The notes under the pieces were generated by a model. It was not told the origin of the DNA. It saw only the letters and a program-made list of their open reading frames with translations, and did no database searches. The translations under genes and the position numbers were made by a program. Below are positions 43,391 to 56,726 of a stretch of DNA of 64,000 nucleotides, piece after piece; position 1 is the stretch's first letter; each line of letters starts with the position of its first letter. This DNA is from Carposina sasakii (Eukaryota; Arthropoda; Insecta; Lepidoptera; Carposinidae). Where the stretch lies: the NCBI GenBank assembly GCA_014607495.2, contig CP053155.1, positions 1,426,001 through 1,490,000 of the forward strand, given 5' to 3'.

Positions 43391-44099
43391 AAAGCGTAGT
43401 CAGAAATTTAAGTAAGCATGAGTTTGAAATAAAAAGCGTTGCTTGCTACAATAGACAAAATTCCTTTTTACCCGACTTCGTTAGAAGGTTATGTTTCTCG
43501 ATTGTATGTATGTATTTATTTGGCATGCTCTAGACCCTAAACGGCATATCACATTTGAGATGTAGGCATCTTGTTTTTCTCGTCAGAGTGTCATTGGGTC
43601 AAAGATTTTACGCAGTCCGAGTTTTTTCTTTAAATAAACGAGGTTATTACATTAATTCTTGTATCACGCACGATATTGCGAGAAATTTCTTCCATAGAAA
43701 TTACAGCGAAAAGGTTTATGAAAACACAGCATTAATATTACAATTTATAACCGACTGGTGTGTCTTAAAGTCTATTTACAACCGCTATAAAACCTACTAT
43801 ACCTCACTTATACCATAAATTAATCGCTTAAATTAATTTCGCAGTTTATTGCATGAAATTTTATAGTTTATTGTTTATAGAGTGTATTGTGACTGGATTT
43901 AAGCGTGGTGTCAATAGTGCTCATATAATATCTATGTAGTTACTTGTGGGCACCCGCGACTTCGTCCGTGTAATCTATAAACTATTCAAGTTTCATCGAA
44001 ATCAACATCCTAACATTCACTTAAACTTACACATTTATATGATAGTATGTATATATAAATATGTAAATAATTATAAATAAATAAATATTCAGATACTTC

Positions 44100-44275
44100 A
44101 CAACACATTGACACTAAGATCCCTCCCCCTGATTACCTAATTTGCAATAGCAAAGCCGAAGCAAAGCGATAGCGAAAATTGTACAATATTCGCCTTGAAA
44201 TGTCAAAGTTCCGGTACCAGGACCTATGGCGTCGCAGGCAGGGCCCCTACCAACTACACAAATCGGCCGTCATAT
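44100..44275 (-). mobile_element. Second SINE-like family (AGGTCCTGG)
   Basis: On the minus strand: GCCTGCGACGCCATAGGTCC near 44220-44240 and GGGATCTTAGTGTCAATGTG near 44105-44130, corresponding to 53750-53945. The tRNA-like B box is decayed here. Confidence 0.45.
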
Positions 44276-45180
44276 AGGTATTTATTAGGTTAAAAACTGT
44301 TTTATTTTAGTCTGTAGGTATCACAACTGGCCTTAAAGCAATCTACGCCCTAGAGTGAAAATCTCGTAAGTGTAAAAGAAAAAACTTTTCAGGAGGAACA
44401 AAAAACTGAGTGCTGTATTTTTCGAGGTGCCTTTTATGATTTTTTATTAAAAGGATTAAAATACATTTTCGACTCTTAGGCGCCGATATATAGAAATTCT
44501 ATTCTATCACAAAAATATTTTATTCAATACTCGTATAATATGTCTCTATCAAGTCGTTACCCCGACAAAATGTGAACGTACCTAAAAACGAATGAATCCA
44601 TATCTCATACAGCCTCATAAAGCCACAATGAGCAGGTAGTTGCCTCCTTTGCCTCGGAATGTCAACTTTTTTACTCACTCCCAATGAACGATTTACGACA
44701 GACTTGGCGGGAACAAAACGGACCATTTTCGAAATAAGAACGACAAAACTGGCCATTCATGAAATCGTTTATTTTTTTAAATCAAGTCATTTTATACAGA
44801 CAGAGGAGTTTCGTTTGTCCGGTTTTGCTGTAAGGAGTATTTTTGAGTGAGAGTTTTTTTATGTCGGTAGGCATGAGCAAGTTTGTTTAGGTTATGGATT
44901 TTGTATGTAAAGATTCGTCAACAAAATTTTTATTGTTTGACAATTGTGGTCGTTTAGCTGGGGAGTAAAAAATGCTTTATGTATGATTATTATGTCGTGT
45001 AGTTTTGGTTTCAGTAGGTTCAGTAAACTCTGCAGTCTGTTTGCTCTGTCTCTTAAAAACATCACTTCTTTATCCGAATAATAAATTATATTTATATCAA
45101 AGAATTACTATAATTTACTTCTGGCTACCCCATTTCGAGAATCCAGCTGTGTATACGTATGTTTATTTTACTCTCTAACG
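44276..45180. other. No gene seen
   Basis: No gene or delimited repeat that I can support. Open frames on both strands near 44520-44850 overlap each other and have no recognisable domain. Confidence 0.35.
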
Positions 45181-45190
45181 AGAGATTATA

Positions 45191-45674
45191 CAGGGTGTTT
45201 GTGGCAGCCAGGCAAATATTGACATGGTGACATCAGACCATGATTCTGAAATGAAAACCAGTGAAAATATTCGCAGGAAAAATCCAAAATTTTCCGTTAT
45301 TTTTTTCATTTTTTCAAGAATAAAATAGTGTGGTTCGTTTAAGATTAGGCCTTAAATACTAATGACTTAAAAACAAAATTTGACGCTATTGATGATTTTC
45401 AAAAAATAGTTGCTCTTTAAAATTTTCAATTTACTGATCAACACCAAAAGAGAGTCTCAAGTGATGCAAATAACAGCAATTTATCACACAATAACCAATA
45501 AGCCCATTTAACTACTCACAGGAACGCCCGATACAATTGGCGCGGAAAGCAAATATTGCGTATAATCAAATAAAAAAATAATTTCCTGCGAGTAATAATA
45601 TAACACTGTCGCATAACTCAAAAGAATGGTACTTGTTCAGTATCTCAGTATTTGCCTGGTTGTCACACACCCTG
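45191..45674. mobile_element. DNA-transposon-like element with 27-bp inverted ends
   Basis: CAGGGTGTTTGTGGCAGCCA + GGCAAATA at the left (45191-45218) pairs with TATTTGCCTGGTTGTCACAC + ACCCTG at the right (45649-45674), with a few mismatches. The 484-bp interior has no transposase. It shares only the CAGGGTG terminus with the smaller MITE family. Flanks are TATA-like. Confidence 0.75.
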
Positions 45675-46274
45675 TATATCTTGTAAAACAAATTCAAATA
45701 TTTGACAAAGGCGGGAATTTTCAAAATTGGAACAGCCCGATGACTCAATTCCACCAGCCAGCTCATTGCATTATAAACACACGTTTATAGATGCAGCAGC
45801 TAAGCTCAGTGTAAACTGTGCATGTATTTACACGGAGGGTTAATAGCCCAATATTTGTAACGGGTTAATTACAGAGGTGTCCACGCCGTGGTGTAGATAC
45901 ATAGAGGAATCGTTATTAAACTGCCGGGATCAGGCAGGTCATCGTGCCACGGAATCAAAGAGCTCGTGCCGCCTTTTCGTTCACGAGAGCCCATACCCTT
46001 TTTAAAGGGCATTTCGAATAGATTAGTCGAAGAATCACAAGACCATGTTTTGGATGAAGGATCAGTCTTGGTATCGATCGAAGAGCTGTGCAAATATTTT
46101 GGATAATGAATAAGCTATCCAGCGGGGCAACGCGGCCAATCTTTTGGCTAATTGCCAGTGGTAGAGGAATAGGATATCTTTTGATTAACATGTTCTTTCT
46201 AGTTATTTCCTTTACCTACCCATTATTAATTAAGCAGAAGGTCGAAGAATGAGAGAATAGAACTTTTCTGGCCT

Positions 46275-46550
46275 TTGGAAGGGTTACTTTGCAATGTTAT
46301 AAGCAAGAGCCTCATAAGGCTAAGACCTAATTCCCCCAGCACCTTTCTACCACCGGACCACCAGGGAAACGTCAAGGCGACCGACCGGTTCACAGTTGAA
46401 GTGTCGAAAACTCATACTAAGCGTTTTGCTTATACATTCATAGTGCGAACGGCCAAGCTGTGGATCTCCCTGCCTGAATCCCTGTTCCCCATGAACTATA
46501 ATCTTGCGGTCTTCAAGGCAAGCGCGCTCCATCTTAGACTGCAACGGTGA
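46275..46550 (+). mobile_element. Jockey/CR1-like LINE, end of reverse transcriptase ORF
   Basis: The frame contains KATDRFTVEVSKTHTKRFAY, VRTAKLWISLPESLFP and YNLAVFKASAL before a stop at 46548. This is the tail I associate with LINE ORF2 proteins of the Jockey/CR1 type (KLWNSLPESVFP motif). The catalytic RT domain is absent, and no ATG start is implied. Confidence 0.7.
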
Positions 46551-46555
46551 TTACC

Positions 46556-49500
46556 ATCCGGCGCGTTGTGGTCAAGCGTAAGGAAGCCTTAACTGATAAC
46601 CCAAGGAACTTTTTATTTTGTTGGTACTAGTAAGCGCTGTTTAGCTTACACAATGGAAACAAACTTCAAATCTCCATGATTTTACTACAGGAGAGAAAGA
46701 AGACATATATATTTTACCTACGTATCTATTCGTCGTCCTCAATTTTTATGAAAACTTTGTACATTCACCTCCTTTGTGTATCTGCTCCATGGTTTAAAAC
46801 CAACAGACACAGTGTTTATTGTTGATTGTTTACCTTTGTGCTTGTCTGTTTGTTATCCAGATAAAATAGTGACAAAATGGAAATGATTTATCTTTGTGGA
46901 GATTAAATTGTAGGTGATTCTGATGGAGGCTAGTTTTATTTGTTGTTACAGATTTATGGGTCTAATATCGCAATAATAATATTCTGTGCTGATCCGGGAC
47001 TTAACTAGAGTATAATTAATAGCAGTATCTCCTTCCGTGCATGTCGTAAGAGTCGAATAAGGAACTCAGGGGGTTTTTGGCAATGAGCTTGCTGCTTGTC
47101 ACATCTGGCTCCGGAATGCTAAACGTAGCTGTATAATCTTCTCCGTGACCTTGCAGTTCTGGTAACCCCATTTCAGAGTCGTCGTCATATACATAATAAT
47201 ATGTAGGTACGCGTTGTAGGCACTTGTAGGTGTGTTTGCTAAGTGTGAGTTAATATATGTAAAGCAAATAAGTCCAAATAAATAAACCAAAGTGTAACAA
47301 TCCGGAGATCATCCAGGATGCTCTGTGTAATTGTAATAATGGCAGTGATTGGCAACTTCGTAAACAACCGCCGGATTTGGTTGCCGATGTTATTGTTGCG
47401 TTTGCGATACTCCTCAGACACAGGGCTACGCAAATAAACGGATACAGGGGTTTAACAAAGGATCATTAAGAGTTTTGTTTTTACTCAAGGTTCTATTACT
47501 TACTGTGGCGTTTTTAACAAAAAGGAGTTTTGAAATTATTACTCAGGTAAGTAAAGTACCTACATACTTTGGTATTTTTCCTTTTATAGTTAGGTAAGTC
47601 ATCATCATCGACCTGTCCTTAGTCCCTTATTTCTATTCTTTTAAAGGTCATGATAGGTAACTATGAGTCTAAGGTCTATTTATTATTAAGTACCTACTAA
47701 ACTTACTATAAGCATAGTAGACACTCATTCAGGCATAGTGCCTTAAGTTAAGTCTTTAGAATCTAAAGGGTAAAAGTTTAGAGTAAGTGCCTGCTTACCA
47801 TACTATTGATTATTGAATACCATACTATGCTCAGATCACATAACTGTTGTTATATACCTACAAATAATATGATAAATTTCACCCGTTCTATATTTTTATA
47901 AAAATCCAACAGAAACAATTTCAAACTAATGAAAATTCCCGCGGGATTCCTTCTCGAAGAATCCCGATCATGTCGCCACTTCATTTGAAATTTTATTCGA
48001 ATAAAAACTTAATAAAACCTGCTTCGGGACTTCCGCGCTAAATCAAATGAGATTTAACACGTTTCCAGAACTTTCATCTATTTATGTCCACCAATCTCTT
48101 GCTATGAGGTTATTTGCGTGTGTTTTATAGTTATTAGGTACTACATATCCCAGTTTTTAATCTTTTTATTCGTTTTTCATTTTTAGTTTTGACGTGAAAA
48201 TGAAATATAGCGCCGTTTCATGTTAATTAGTCTGTCGATTTTTTGTTTACAGGCATTTTGAATTTCGGAGACATGTAACACTGAAGAAAGTGATATCCAG
48301 AACATCCTTATCCTCTCTATTTGTAAAAATGTTTCAAATTGAAGTTTACCTTTTCAGTTATCTCGTCTCAGTCGTACTTGAAAATACTTAAATCATAGTA
48401 ACATTGTTATAGACAGATCACCAAGTTTCAATTGTTCTATTTACATTTTGAACTACATTGTATTTAAGTTCCATAGATTCAATCATTTAGTTAGTTCTTG
48501 ATAGGTTGTCAATCAGTTTGACATTGACAAATTCATAATGATTATGTCATCTAGCTGTCATTACATTATTTAGTTCTTAGAATTTCAATGAAATGTTGCA
48601 GTTATTGAGTAACTGGAATTCAAACGGTCGTTAAAAATAATATCAATTGTTTTCTGGGTACTGCTGCATAAATATTACAATAATGTATACTTAGTATATT
48701 ATTTATATTATACAGAACATATCCACAAAATTAGAGACTCGAAATCACATAAGTAAATTTCAAGATTGCATGAACATTCCTTAGTTAATTGTTCGGGGAT
48801 CCTCCATACTATCTAAAAGATAATTATTGAATCTAACATAAAATCATTTAAATCCTAAAGTATAGTATATTGTGTAATTTATCATGTTATTTACTTCCTA
48901 TCCTATTCCTATTTACTATCCTCTCGTGAAGAAGCAGTATAAGTCGTTTGTATTAGGAACAGCTGTTTTTTGTCAATAAACATTAGTTTTCACGCAGTTG
49001 AATGGTTTTCAGAATCAGACAACCAAAATAGACACGTATTTATTATAGCGGAATCGGGGCTGAATTCGCTACGACATTTTCGGACACACTCTCTACTTTA
49101 TTTTCTTACATTACGGCGCAAATTAGGTTGAAGAACAGAAAATATGTGGAGCAGTCTGACAAATATTTTTTATATTTTATTTTTGTGATTTATTTTTACA
49201 TTGGTGAGGATTTGTAAAGTGTTTGTTATAATTAATAGACTCGTTTAGTTTTAGTTTGTTTGACGTTGAGCGAATTAATTAATGTCAAAGGTTTCTTAAT
49301 CCACTTTATTAATTAATTTATGTCTTATATCAAGCGTTTAATAGAATTCGACGCGACCCTGATATTAATAAATTTGGAGTAGAGACATTTCTAACAACTT
49401 TAATCCGAGGTGAAAACTGACATTTTGTTTAAGTTTAAGGTCGGAGTATGCTCGTAGTACGATGGATTTCAAAGACTAGAGATCCGCCCCGGCTGTCCAC

Positions 49501-51814
49501 GGGTGTAATGTCCTTTCACGTGGACAAAGTTGTGGACCGCCGCTATAAAAAGTGAAAAAGGCAATTTTTAAAACTTTTCTCTCCGTAAAAACCATCTTCG
49601 TACTTCAATAATCAAATACTCTGAAAAACAATTAGCGAAAACGGTTTAGCTGATCTCGAGATCTGAGCTTAGCAACACATTCAGCGATTCATTTTTATTT
49701 TATAGAAGATGAATACGTATCTAAGTTTATACCTACTAATAGTTGTTTTTTTTAGATTTATAGACAAATTATAACGAGATTATAAAACAATATCAATCAG
49801 ATAAAAGTAAATAAAATTATCCCTCATGTTCCGGAATATCAACTAACAAAGATTATCATATTATTTGAATGTAATGCCCCTATTGTAAAACTCTACACTG
49901 CACTTTGAGTCCTATTATCTGCTTCAAAACGTATATTTTTGAGTAGATATTGTTCTTACTCAATAGTGGAAGGAAGATAGATGGAGATGTAATTGGAAGT
50001 AATGTTTACGAGAATATTCTAGAAAACAATCGCAATTTCAATGCAAATGTAATTTTGGGCATCTACTCAAACAGCGTTAGCCACATGTTTTAATTCGACA
50101 ATATTAGGGTATTTCTAGTACATATTTTATTTTAAAAAATCTGTTTAAGCATTTCTTATCCACATTAATTTAAACTGTATTATCAAGTTCATCGGTTCGT
50201 GAATTTTCGTTAAAAAGAGGTAAGTATATAAAGTTTTTGCAAAGTGTTTAAATAGTTCTCGGATACTTTAAAAATTTTACACTACTAATATTAATTATAC
50301 GTGCGGCATCTCGTTTCTGTTATTTTTGCTATAAAGTTTTTATTTTTACTTACTTTACCTATGAGCTGTCTCAGTAAAACTGCTGGTGGGTTTTAATTTC
50401 AGAAAAATACTTTCATAATCAATAAAAGTTCAGACAGCTCACTTTACCGGAATAATTTCATTGTAATGGAATCATGAAAGATCATAAAATGAAGTTGTGC
50501 TTATGATCCGATTTACTTTCTACCTATAGGTACATAAAATTTATTATAAATTTTAAAAAGGTACTTAAAATTTTTCACGCCATAGGTATTCAGACCCTAT
50601 AAAGGTAAATTGTAAAATAAAAAATCGGTGCAATAAAAAATCTCATATTGGCTACGGATCTATTTTAAAATATTGTAAATACGGCATAAAATTTCCCACT
50701 TTTCCCCGAAGACGATAATATACCAATCAGGATAAAATTGAATTGCATCTTGATAATAAGCTTGCCAGTTTGTTTGCTGAGCTGATTGTTATGTAATTAC
50801 AGTGATATGTGGTCACTATACCGCACTGCACGGTGATTAGGCGACATGGGATTGCTTTTAGACTAGTGAGACATGTTTTTGTTTATTAATTTCACGTACC
50901 ATTGTGGTTTTGTGAGGTAAAGTAGTTTTTAAGTACAGGCTATTTGGGATGATAATTTTAATGTTTTTGTACTGTAAATAGATACGGTAAGATGTACAGT
51001 TAGATACTTAACCGGTAATCTTGTGTTGAGGTTCAGGATAGGAATGTTTGATAGGTAAAAAATTAATAAGTATTCAAAGGAACAACAAATAGAGACGCTG
51101 GATTCTAGATTTGCTCTTAAAATCAAAATTATTTACTTGAAATGATAGCATACGGGTACAACTTATTTGACGATCGTAAATTTTTCTGTTTCAATTTATG
51201 GCTGCCAAAGAGAATCAAATATTTGGTTCTCTTTAGTTTTAATAGCCTTAAAACGAATCTGGGAGAACTGTAAAAGTCAGTTCGCCTTTTTTCTATAAAT
51301 TTAATCAAAGGATTTTATATTTTTAGACCCTTTGTTTTTAAAAGTACATAATTTTTCAGTTCACGTTCTAGCTTGTAAGTACCTACCAAATATGTAAAGT
51401 TCCTTGTCTACACGTATGCAAATAAAGATGTGCACAGCATGTCAAACCCGTTCGATGTATTTTATGTCAAAGATGCCGAAATATGCTCTTATCAGTCATC
51501 AGTAACATGTAATGTATAAAAACATGGACTTGTTTACATAAAACGCAAGTTTTTGAGTGACATTCTCTTTGAATTGTTATTTAAATTATAGACATGGGTT
51601 TGTTATGTGTTAATTTGAACCTATGAGTAGTATTTTTTATCAATTCGTAGATACGTGGTCATAGATCCGACAAAAAACGACCTAGGAATCGACCTTCATT
51701 ATGCCCAACTACTTACATGTAATTAATGAATGAAAAATATGAACGTATAACGTTAAAATTATGTGTCGTGATTAAAACTAATAAATAATCTTAGGGCAAT
51801 ACTAATCATCTATA
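46556..51814. other. Long gene-free AT-rich stretch
   Basis: No supported gene in about 5.2 kb. Contains a fragment of the GTCGACTCTTACGAC-type repeat (47028-47110, minus; AGAGTCGAATAAGGAACTCA) and Helitron-like debris near 49470-49545 (CCCCGGCTGTCCACGGGTGT). The interval 47.5-51.8 kb has the fewest recognisable repeats in the window and may be unique intergenic or intronic DNA. Confidence 0.45.
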
Positions 51815-52190
51815 CAGGGTGATTTTTGGTCGTCAACGTTCCCGAAAACTACGGAATCTCCTCATCATCACGATCATTTTTCTCCATGGAAGCATACCTG
51901 GGAAGTGTCTGGTTTCCAAAATATTAGGGTCCAAAGTTGAGTAAATAGACTGCGTTTTTTTGCATAAATGCACATAGACGCGCGTAGCAAGATTTTTTTC
52001 ACGAGATATAATTAATATCTGTCTATAAAAAAACTAACATAAACACTAGACACTATAAATTTCGCCAGATCAAGTAATTTAAAAAAAAAAGAAAAAAAAT
52101 TTTACCAGCATATTTTTTGGCATAAACTTACTTTATTTGATGTATAGAGTACGTACCCTTCGTTAAAGGTGGCCACAAAAAAACAGCCTG
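51815..52190 (-). mobile_element. CAGGGTG-ended MITE, copy g
   Basis: A 376-bp copy with CAGGGTGATTTTTGGTCGTC and CAAAAAAACAGCCTG ends. One of the best-preserved copies. Confidence 0.8.
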
Positions 52191-53439
52191 TACATTTACA
52201 AAAAATTAACAGCCAATCAAAGGCAACAGGATGAGATTTGATTCGAAAAGCATAATTCATGGGAAACTCTGGAGGACGCCCAATAATAAACTTAAAAAAA
52301 AGGAACAAACGCATAAAACAAATGTCACACAATTTTATAAACATGTATGTTTTCAATGAACTTTTCACATTACTAATTATACAATCATTTCACGTCAATA
52401 TTAATATGTCAATATACCAATTTTTCAATTTGTGTAATGTAGTTGGGTAATAATGAAAAAAAAAAAAAACTAAGAATGTTCGATACGAATGTAAATTGGA
52501 CATATGACAGATTAGATCACCCTGTATTTCCCCAGAATCGATTTTAATAATGATTTCAGAGAAACATGAGCATCGATACTATAATTCCCGATATAACAAT
52601 CCTTCAACTACAGTAATATTGGTATTTACTAGAGACTCATCCGGGGACTGGTATTAAATCTGGAGCTCTTGTAATGATACTTAACCGCGCCTTAAGAGGT
52701 ACCGATAGCAGCATAATTACAGTATTTAATTTCTAAGTTTCAAGTTCTGTATTAGTTCTACTACTCTGGCATTGTCGTCAATAGAGACTAGAATCTAAAA
52801 AAAAAGTTATGAAAAAATTTACAAAGTTATGGTGTGGTAGCTACGTTGTACACAAGAACGGAGAAAACATACAAGTAGCTAACTAAAATTTTGTGTAAAA
52901 TGTCGCCATATTTTTAGTTTTCCTATGAATTTTTCTGTTTACCTTAGATAGGTAACATTTCAATACACAGATATAAAAAACATTATACCAATTTCCTAAT
53001 CTAAAATTAATATCTATACGACGACGTTGCCGAAGAGTTCTGAATAATGCCAAATTATGCAACCGTTTTGCTAACTGTACCTTTTCTGGTCCGCCAGCCA
53101 CAGCAATGGCGGCCATCCCGTTTATTATTGTGTACGGTCGGCAAAAACCTAATCACCCCATTGTCTCTACCAAGAGATGCGATCAACATCGTGATGTCAT
53201 TCCGGCCCTAATTTCGCCCGATTATTATGGCAACATTGATTATTGTTGTAGCGGAAAATTCGGAATGATTTCTCTGAGAATTACAATTGTAATTTGATGG
53301 GAGTTAATGGTATGGAGTAGAAACAATTAAGAATTATGTTTAGGGCACAGCATTAGACTGAATAGCATTGCTTTTGTTTAGGCTACTGTACGAAGAAATT
53401 GAAACTACGTTGCGTATTGTGATATTTAAATACTATTTT
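52191..53439. other. No gene seen
   Basis: AT-rich. A minus-strand ATGGCCGCCATTG at 53116-53104 opens 77 codons, but the frame has no recognisable domain or convincing splice sites. Confidence 0.35.
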
Positions 53440-53560
53440 TAACCGACTTCAATAAAAGGAGGAGGTTCTCAATTCGTCTGTATGTATTATATATTTTTTT
53501 TATGTATGTTCACCGATATTTCCGTCAATTATAGACGGATTTCATTTTTTTTTCAAAAGC
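53440..53560 (+). repeat. Dispersed repeat (ACCGACTTCAATAAAAGGAG)
   Basis: AACCGACTTCAATAAAAGGA, GGAGGTTCTCAATTCGTCTG and ATTTCCGTCAATTATAGACG. Related minus-strand sequence is at 55430-55810, where the unit is partly duplicated (ATGGGACCAAC twice, about 220 bp apart). Confidence 0.55.
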
Positions 53561-53749
53561 AGTAGCAATGCGACAGCAATAAAAATCGCGTTGAAATGTC
53601 ATTTTTTTGCGATTTCTGTTAGGTACGTCATATGACTGAGAAGCAATCAGCAATTACTCGTATACAATTCTTGCTATCCCATTAATTTTGTTAGAGACGT
53701 TCTACGAGACTCGAGAGCGAGACATGTATGTATAACTTTTTGTACATAC

Positions 53750-53945
53750 GACCAATTGGTCTAGTAGGTAGTGACCCTGCTTGCGACACCATAGGTCCTG
53801 GTTTCGAATCGCGGTAGGTGCAGGCATTGATATGATGAATATCGATGTTTGTTTCGAGTCATGGATGTTTCTATACTTATCTATGTATTTATATACCGTT
53901 GCTTAGTACCCACGACATAAGACCTTAGGGATCTTTGTGTGGCAC
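53750..53945 (+). mobile_element. Second tRNA-derived SINE-like family
   Basis: TTGGTCTAGTAGGTAGTGAC (A-box-like) and GGTCCTGGTTTCGAATCGCG (B-box-like) are followed by a body ending GACCTTAGGGATCTTTGTGT. The layout fits a tRNA-derived SINE different from the CACCCGGGTG family. A minus-strand relative lies at 44100-44275. Confidence 0.55.
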
Positions 53946-54884
53946 TAGCTTTACTATACCATCCCATCTGGCTCTATCATCAGAGCCTAGTTTTTTATTA
54001 CTAAATTGTATAAATGCTAGTGTGAATTGTTTTTTTTTTTAAATGAGCCCAAACTTCAAGGCTTCAGGGGGTCTACTCTGAAATGCCGCTTTTGAATCTT
54101 TCGGTCCGACCGAAGCCCGACCGAATCGAAGCCTTTGACAACCCTTGACCCTACTACGAAATTGCTTCGGATTCATTCATCTGAGTTCACAACTCATTCG
54201 AAACCATAGAGAATAATTCACATTGACTAATAATCTATTAAGCTGTCAAATAGAGTTTTCTGATATTATCTAGGCTCTTATACCGTTTATCGTCACTTCA
54301 GAAGGTTGCTAGTTCCACAGTTCGTTTCCTTTATACTATAGCTGGACTACTCGTGTCTTTAATATTTGAGAGATTCCTTAGAGACGATCGAAACGCTCGT
54401 ATAATAATTTTTTTAAAACGAAAAACCGACTCGAGCTTACTAAAGTAAAATTTAACGATTGCGTTAGTGTAGTAGGAGGCATAATATTGTCAGATTTATA
54501 TAATTTTTTACTAGGCCACATGACAAAAGAGAAAAAGGTAGTACGTCTGATAATATGATGATTATGATGATAATGATGATATTCGGCTACTCCGAGTTGG
54601 CGTTCATGCGCTCGGAGATGGCTTACATTTACATAGCCAATGAACGCCCGCGCACACAGAGGACAGGTTAGTCATTGTTATATTATAGATAATGGCAGCA
54701 GGAGGACGAGTCTTTAGTTCATCACACTTCAGACGCTGCTCCTCGAACTCGTGTAGACCTGCGCCACTTTGGTCGTTGTGCTGACAAAACTTCCCATTTA
54801 GATGGAATGTTCTTTGTATCTGAGGAGTTGCCTGCCGCGTTTAGCTTGCCCTCCTCTAGTTCATCTTAGTCTCTTACGAGACAC

Positions 54885-55060
54885 ATGACCGCACCACCGA
54901 AGCTGCCGACGCATTAAGTAGGCCTCAATGGCACTTACATTGGCTCTTCGCGGGCACTCTCATCTGATTCTCATGATGGATCGGAGGCACTTGAGGTGGA
55001 ATCGATCCAGAGTGCGTATGTGGCGACGGTACATGCACCACGCCTCTTGGCAGCAGAACA
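54885..55060 (+). pseudogene. Possible retroelement RNase H/integrase-junction fragment
   Basis: One frame reads [20 protein letters not shown] then [11 protein letters not shown] and a stop. ADALSR is the motif at the RNase H end of many LTR and DIRS-type retrotransposons. After the stop the same frame continues open ([18 protein letters not shown]). Too short to classify. Confidence 0.35.
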
Positions 55061-55429
55061 GCCATGTACACACTTATTTAAGCAACATATAATTACACTC
55101 CTTCTTCCTGCCCTGTTCCCAATCATTTGGGGTCGGTGCAATATGTGTCAGCATGCTTCGGACACGGCTTCATATAATTTAATGACTTAATTAAATAAGC
55201 CTATTTAAAACATAGGGGGATTTTGTTACGATCTGTTTTTCGGCGGCTCCATCATCAGTCGTTTCCTTTATATTATGTGTAGCTGACCAAAATTCTCTAT
55301 AAAAATCTGACTACTCGTGCCTTTTATATTTATATCCCTAGATTCCTTAGAGATTCCATCATCAAAACGCTCAGTAAAAGTATAAAAACAGACACATGTG
55401 TTCGAGGATGCCCTCGATTTCTCCAAGAT

Positions 55430-55810
55430 CCCATCATTTATATGTATGGGACCAACCTGGAAGTATACCATCACTATAAAAAAAAATTTGAAATCGGTTC
55501 GCGGAGTTCAGGTAACACACATAAAAAATAAAAAAAATAAAAATAAAAAAAAAAACATAAAAGTAGTCGGTTAAAAACAGACTACATGTGCCTAAAATAT
55601 TTGAGGATTGCCCTCGATTTCTCCAAGATTCCATGATCAGATCCTGATGTGGTGAATATGGGACCAACATTGGAACCATACCATGACCAACTATTATAAA
55701 AAATAGAAATCGGTTCATAAATGACGGAGTCCTGAAGTAATACACATAAAAAAAAACATTTAGACGAATTGATAACCTCTCTTTTATGAAGTCGATTAAT
55801 AAAAGGGTTT
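55430..55810 (-). repeat. Dispersed repeat, partial tandem duplication
   Basis: Two related units share TATGGGACCAAC, ATACCATCAC/ATACCATGAC, AAATCGGTTC and ACACATAAAAAA, separated by AAAACAGAC(T/A)ACATGTG-type sequence. A-rich runs at 55523-55556. Open minus-strand frames here are low-complexity translations. Confidence 0.55.
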
Positions 55811-56149
55811 CTGACAATTCAGTCAAATGGCAGCGAGCGAGAAATCGGTTCAAAATATTTTAACTTGAATATTTTCGATTGGCTTGCAACCAAAAGTGCA
55901 ATGTCCATTTTAACCAATAAACGGCAACTTTATCGCTAACCAATCAGAACCGTCAATTGGCTGTCAATTCGTATTTGGTAAACAGAGCGTCCCGGAAAGG
56001 AGCGGTACTTACCCTCTGCCCTGCGGTTTCTGTCGCTTCACAATGTTGGTTACTGATTGACGGCTAGTTTTTTGTCTGTTTGTCTGTGGTACAAGATACG
56101 AGATGACGCGTGTTTGGAGTTGTTTTAAGAATATAATAAATAATATATA

Positions 56150-56645
56150 ATACCCTGACTAAGATAAATTTATAAAAACACTTTCATCCGTTAGGAATGT
56201 TGATCGTTATCTAAGATTCATTGCCGAGACTAGTGTATAGCTAACGTTGCCAATATGTAATTTAGAAAAGAGATGGTAAATTCGCAGTTTGGTTTGTAGA
56301 GCACTGTGCAGAGGTCGTGTTCGATTCCCACCCGGGTGAGGATTTTTTTCCATTTTCTTTATTAATAATTTTAAAATATATAATATCTTACAAGTAAATT
56401 TATAAAAACACTTCTCCATTAATGTGACGTTAGGATATGGTTGATCGTTTCATCTTTACATTGTGCTGAGGGATTCAGCTTTGTTTGTTTGGCTAGTGTT
56501 AGTTCGGGATTAAGCCAATATGTAATTTGGAAAAAAATATTCGTCACGAGTAATTGACCCGGTGGCTTAGTGGTTTAGCGGCGGCAACGTGGGTTCGAAC
56601 TCGGCTGAAGAATTTTTTCCATTTTCTTTATTAATAATTTTAGTG
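56150..56645 (+). repeat. Tandem dimer of SINE-containing unit, second locus
   Basis: Two units each consist of a body (TAAATTTATAAAAACACTT ... CAATATGTAATTT), a decayed tRNA-like head (first GAGGTCGTGTTCGATTCCCA, second GGTGGCTTAGTGGTTTAGCG with GGGTTCGAACTCGG) and the ATTTTTTCCATTTTCTTTAT tail. Spacing is about 270 bp. Same order as 37945-38392 in opposite orientation. Confidence 0.7.
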
Positions 56646-56726
56646 TTTTTAATTTTCTGCTCAAGTTAATTTAACGTACTGGATTTAATACTACGTATCC
56701 TAACTCATACGATGAGCTTTTATATA

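Noticed and set aside
52883..53116. Minus-strand frame starting at ATGGCCGCCATTG
   Set aside because: Good start context only; the residues form no known domain and splice sites are weak.
55434..55853. 139-codon minus-strand frame rich in Phe and Tyr
   Set aside because: Low-complexity translation of A-rich, partly duplicated repeat sequence.
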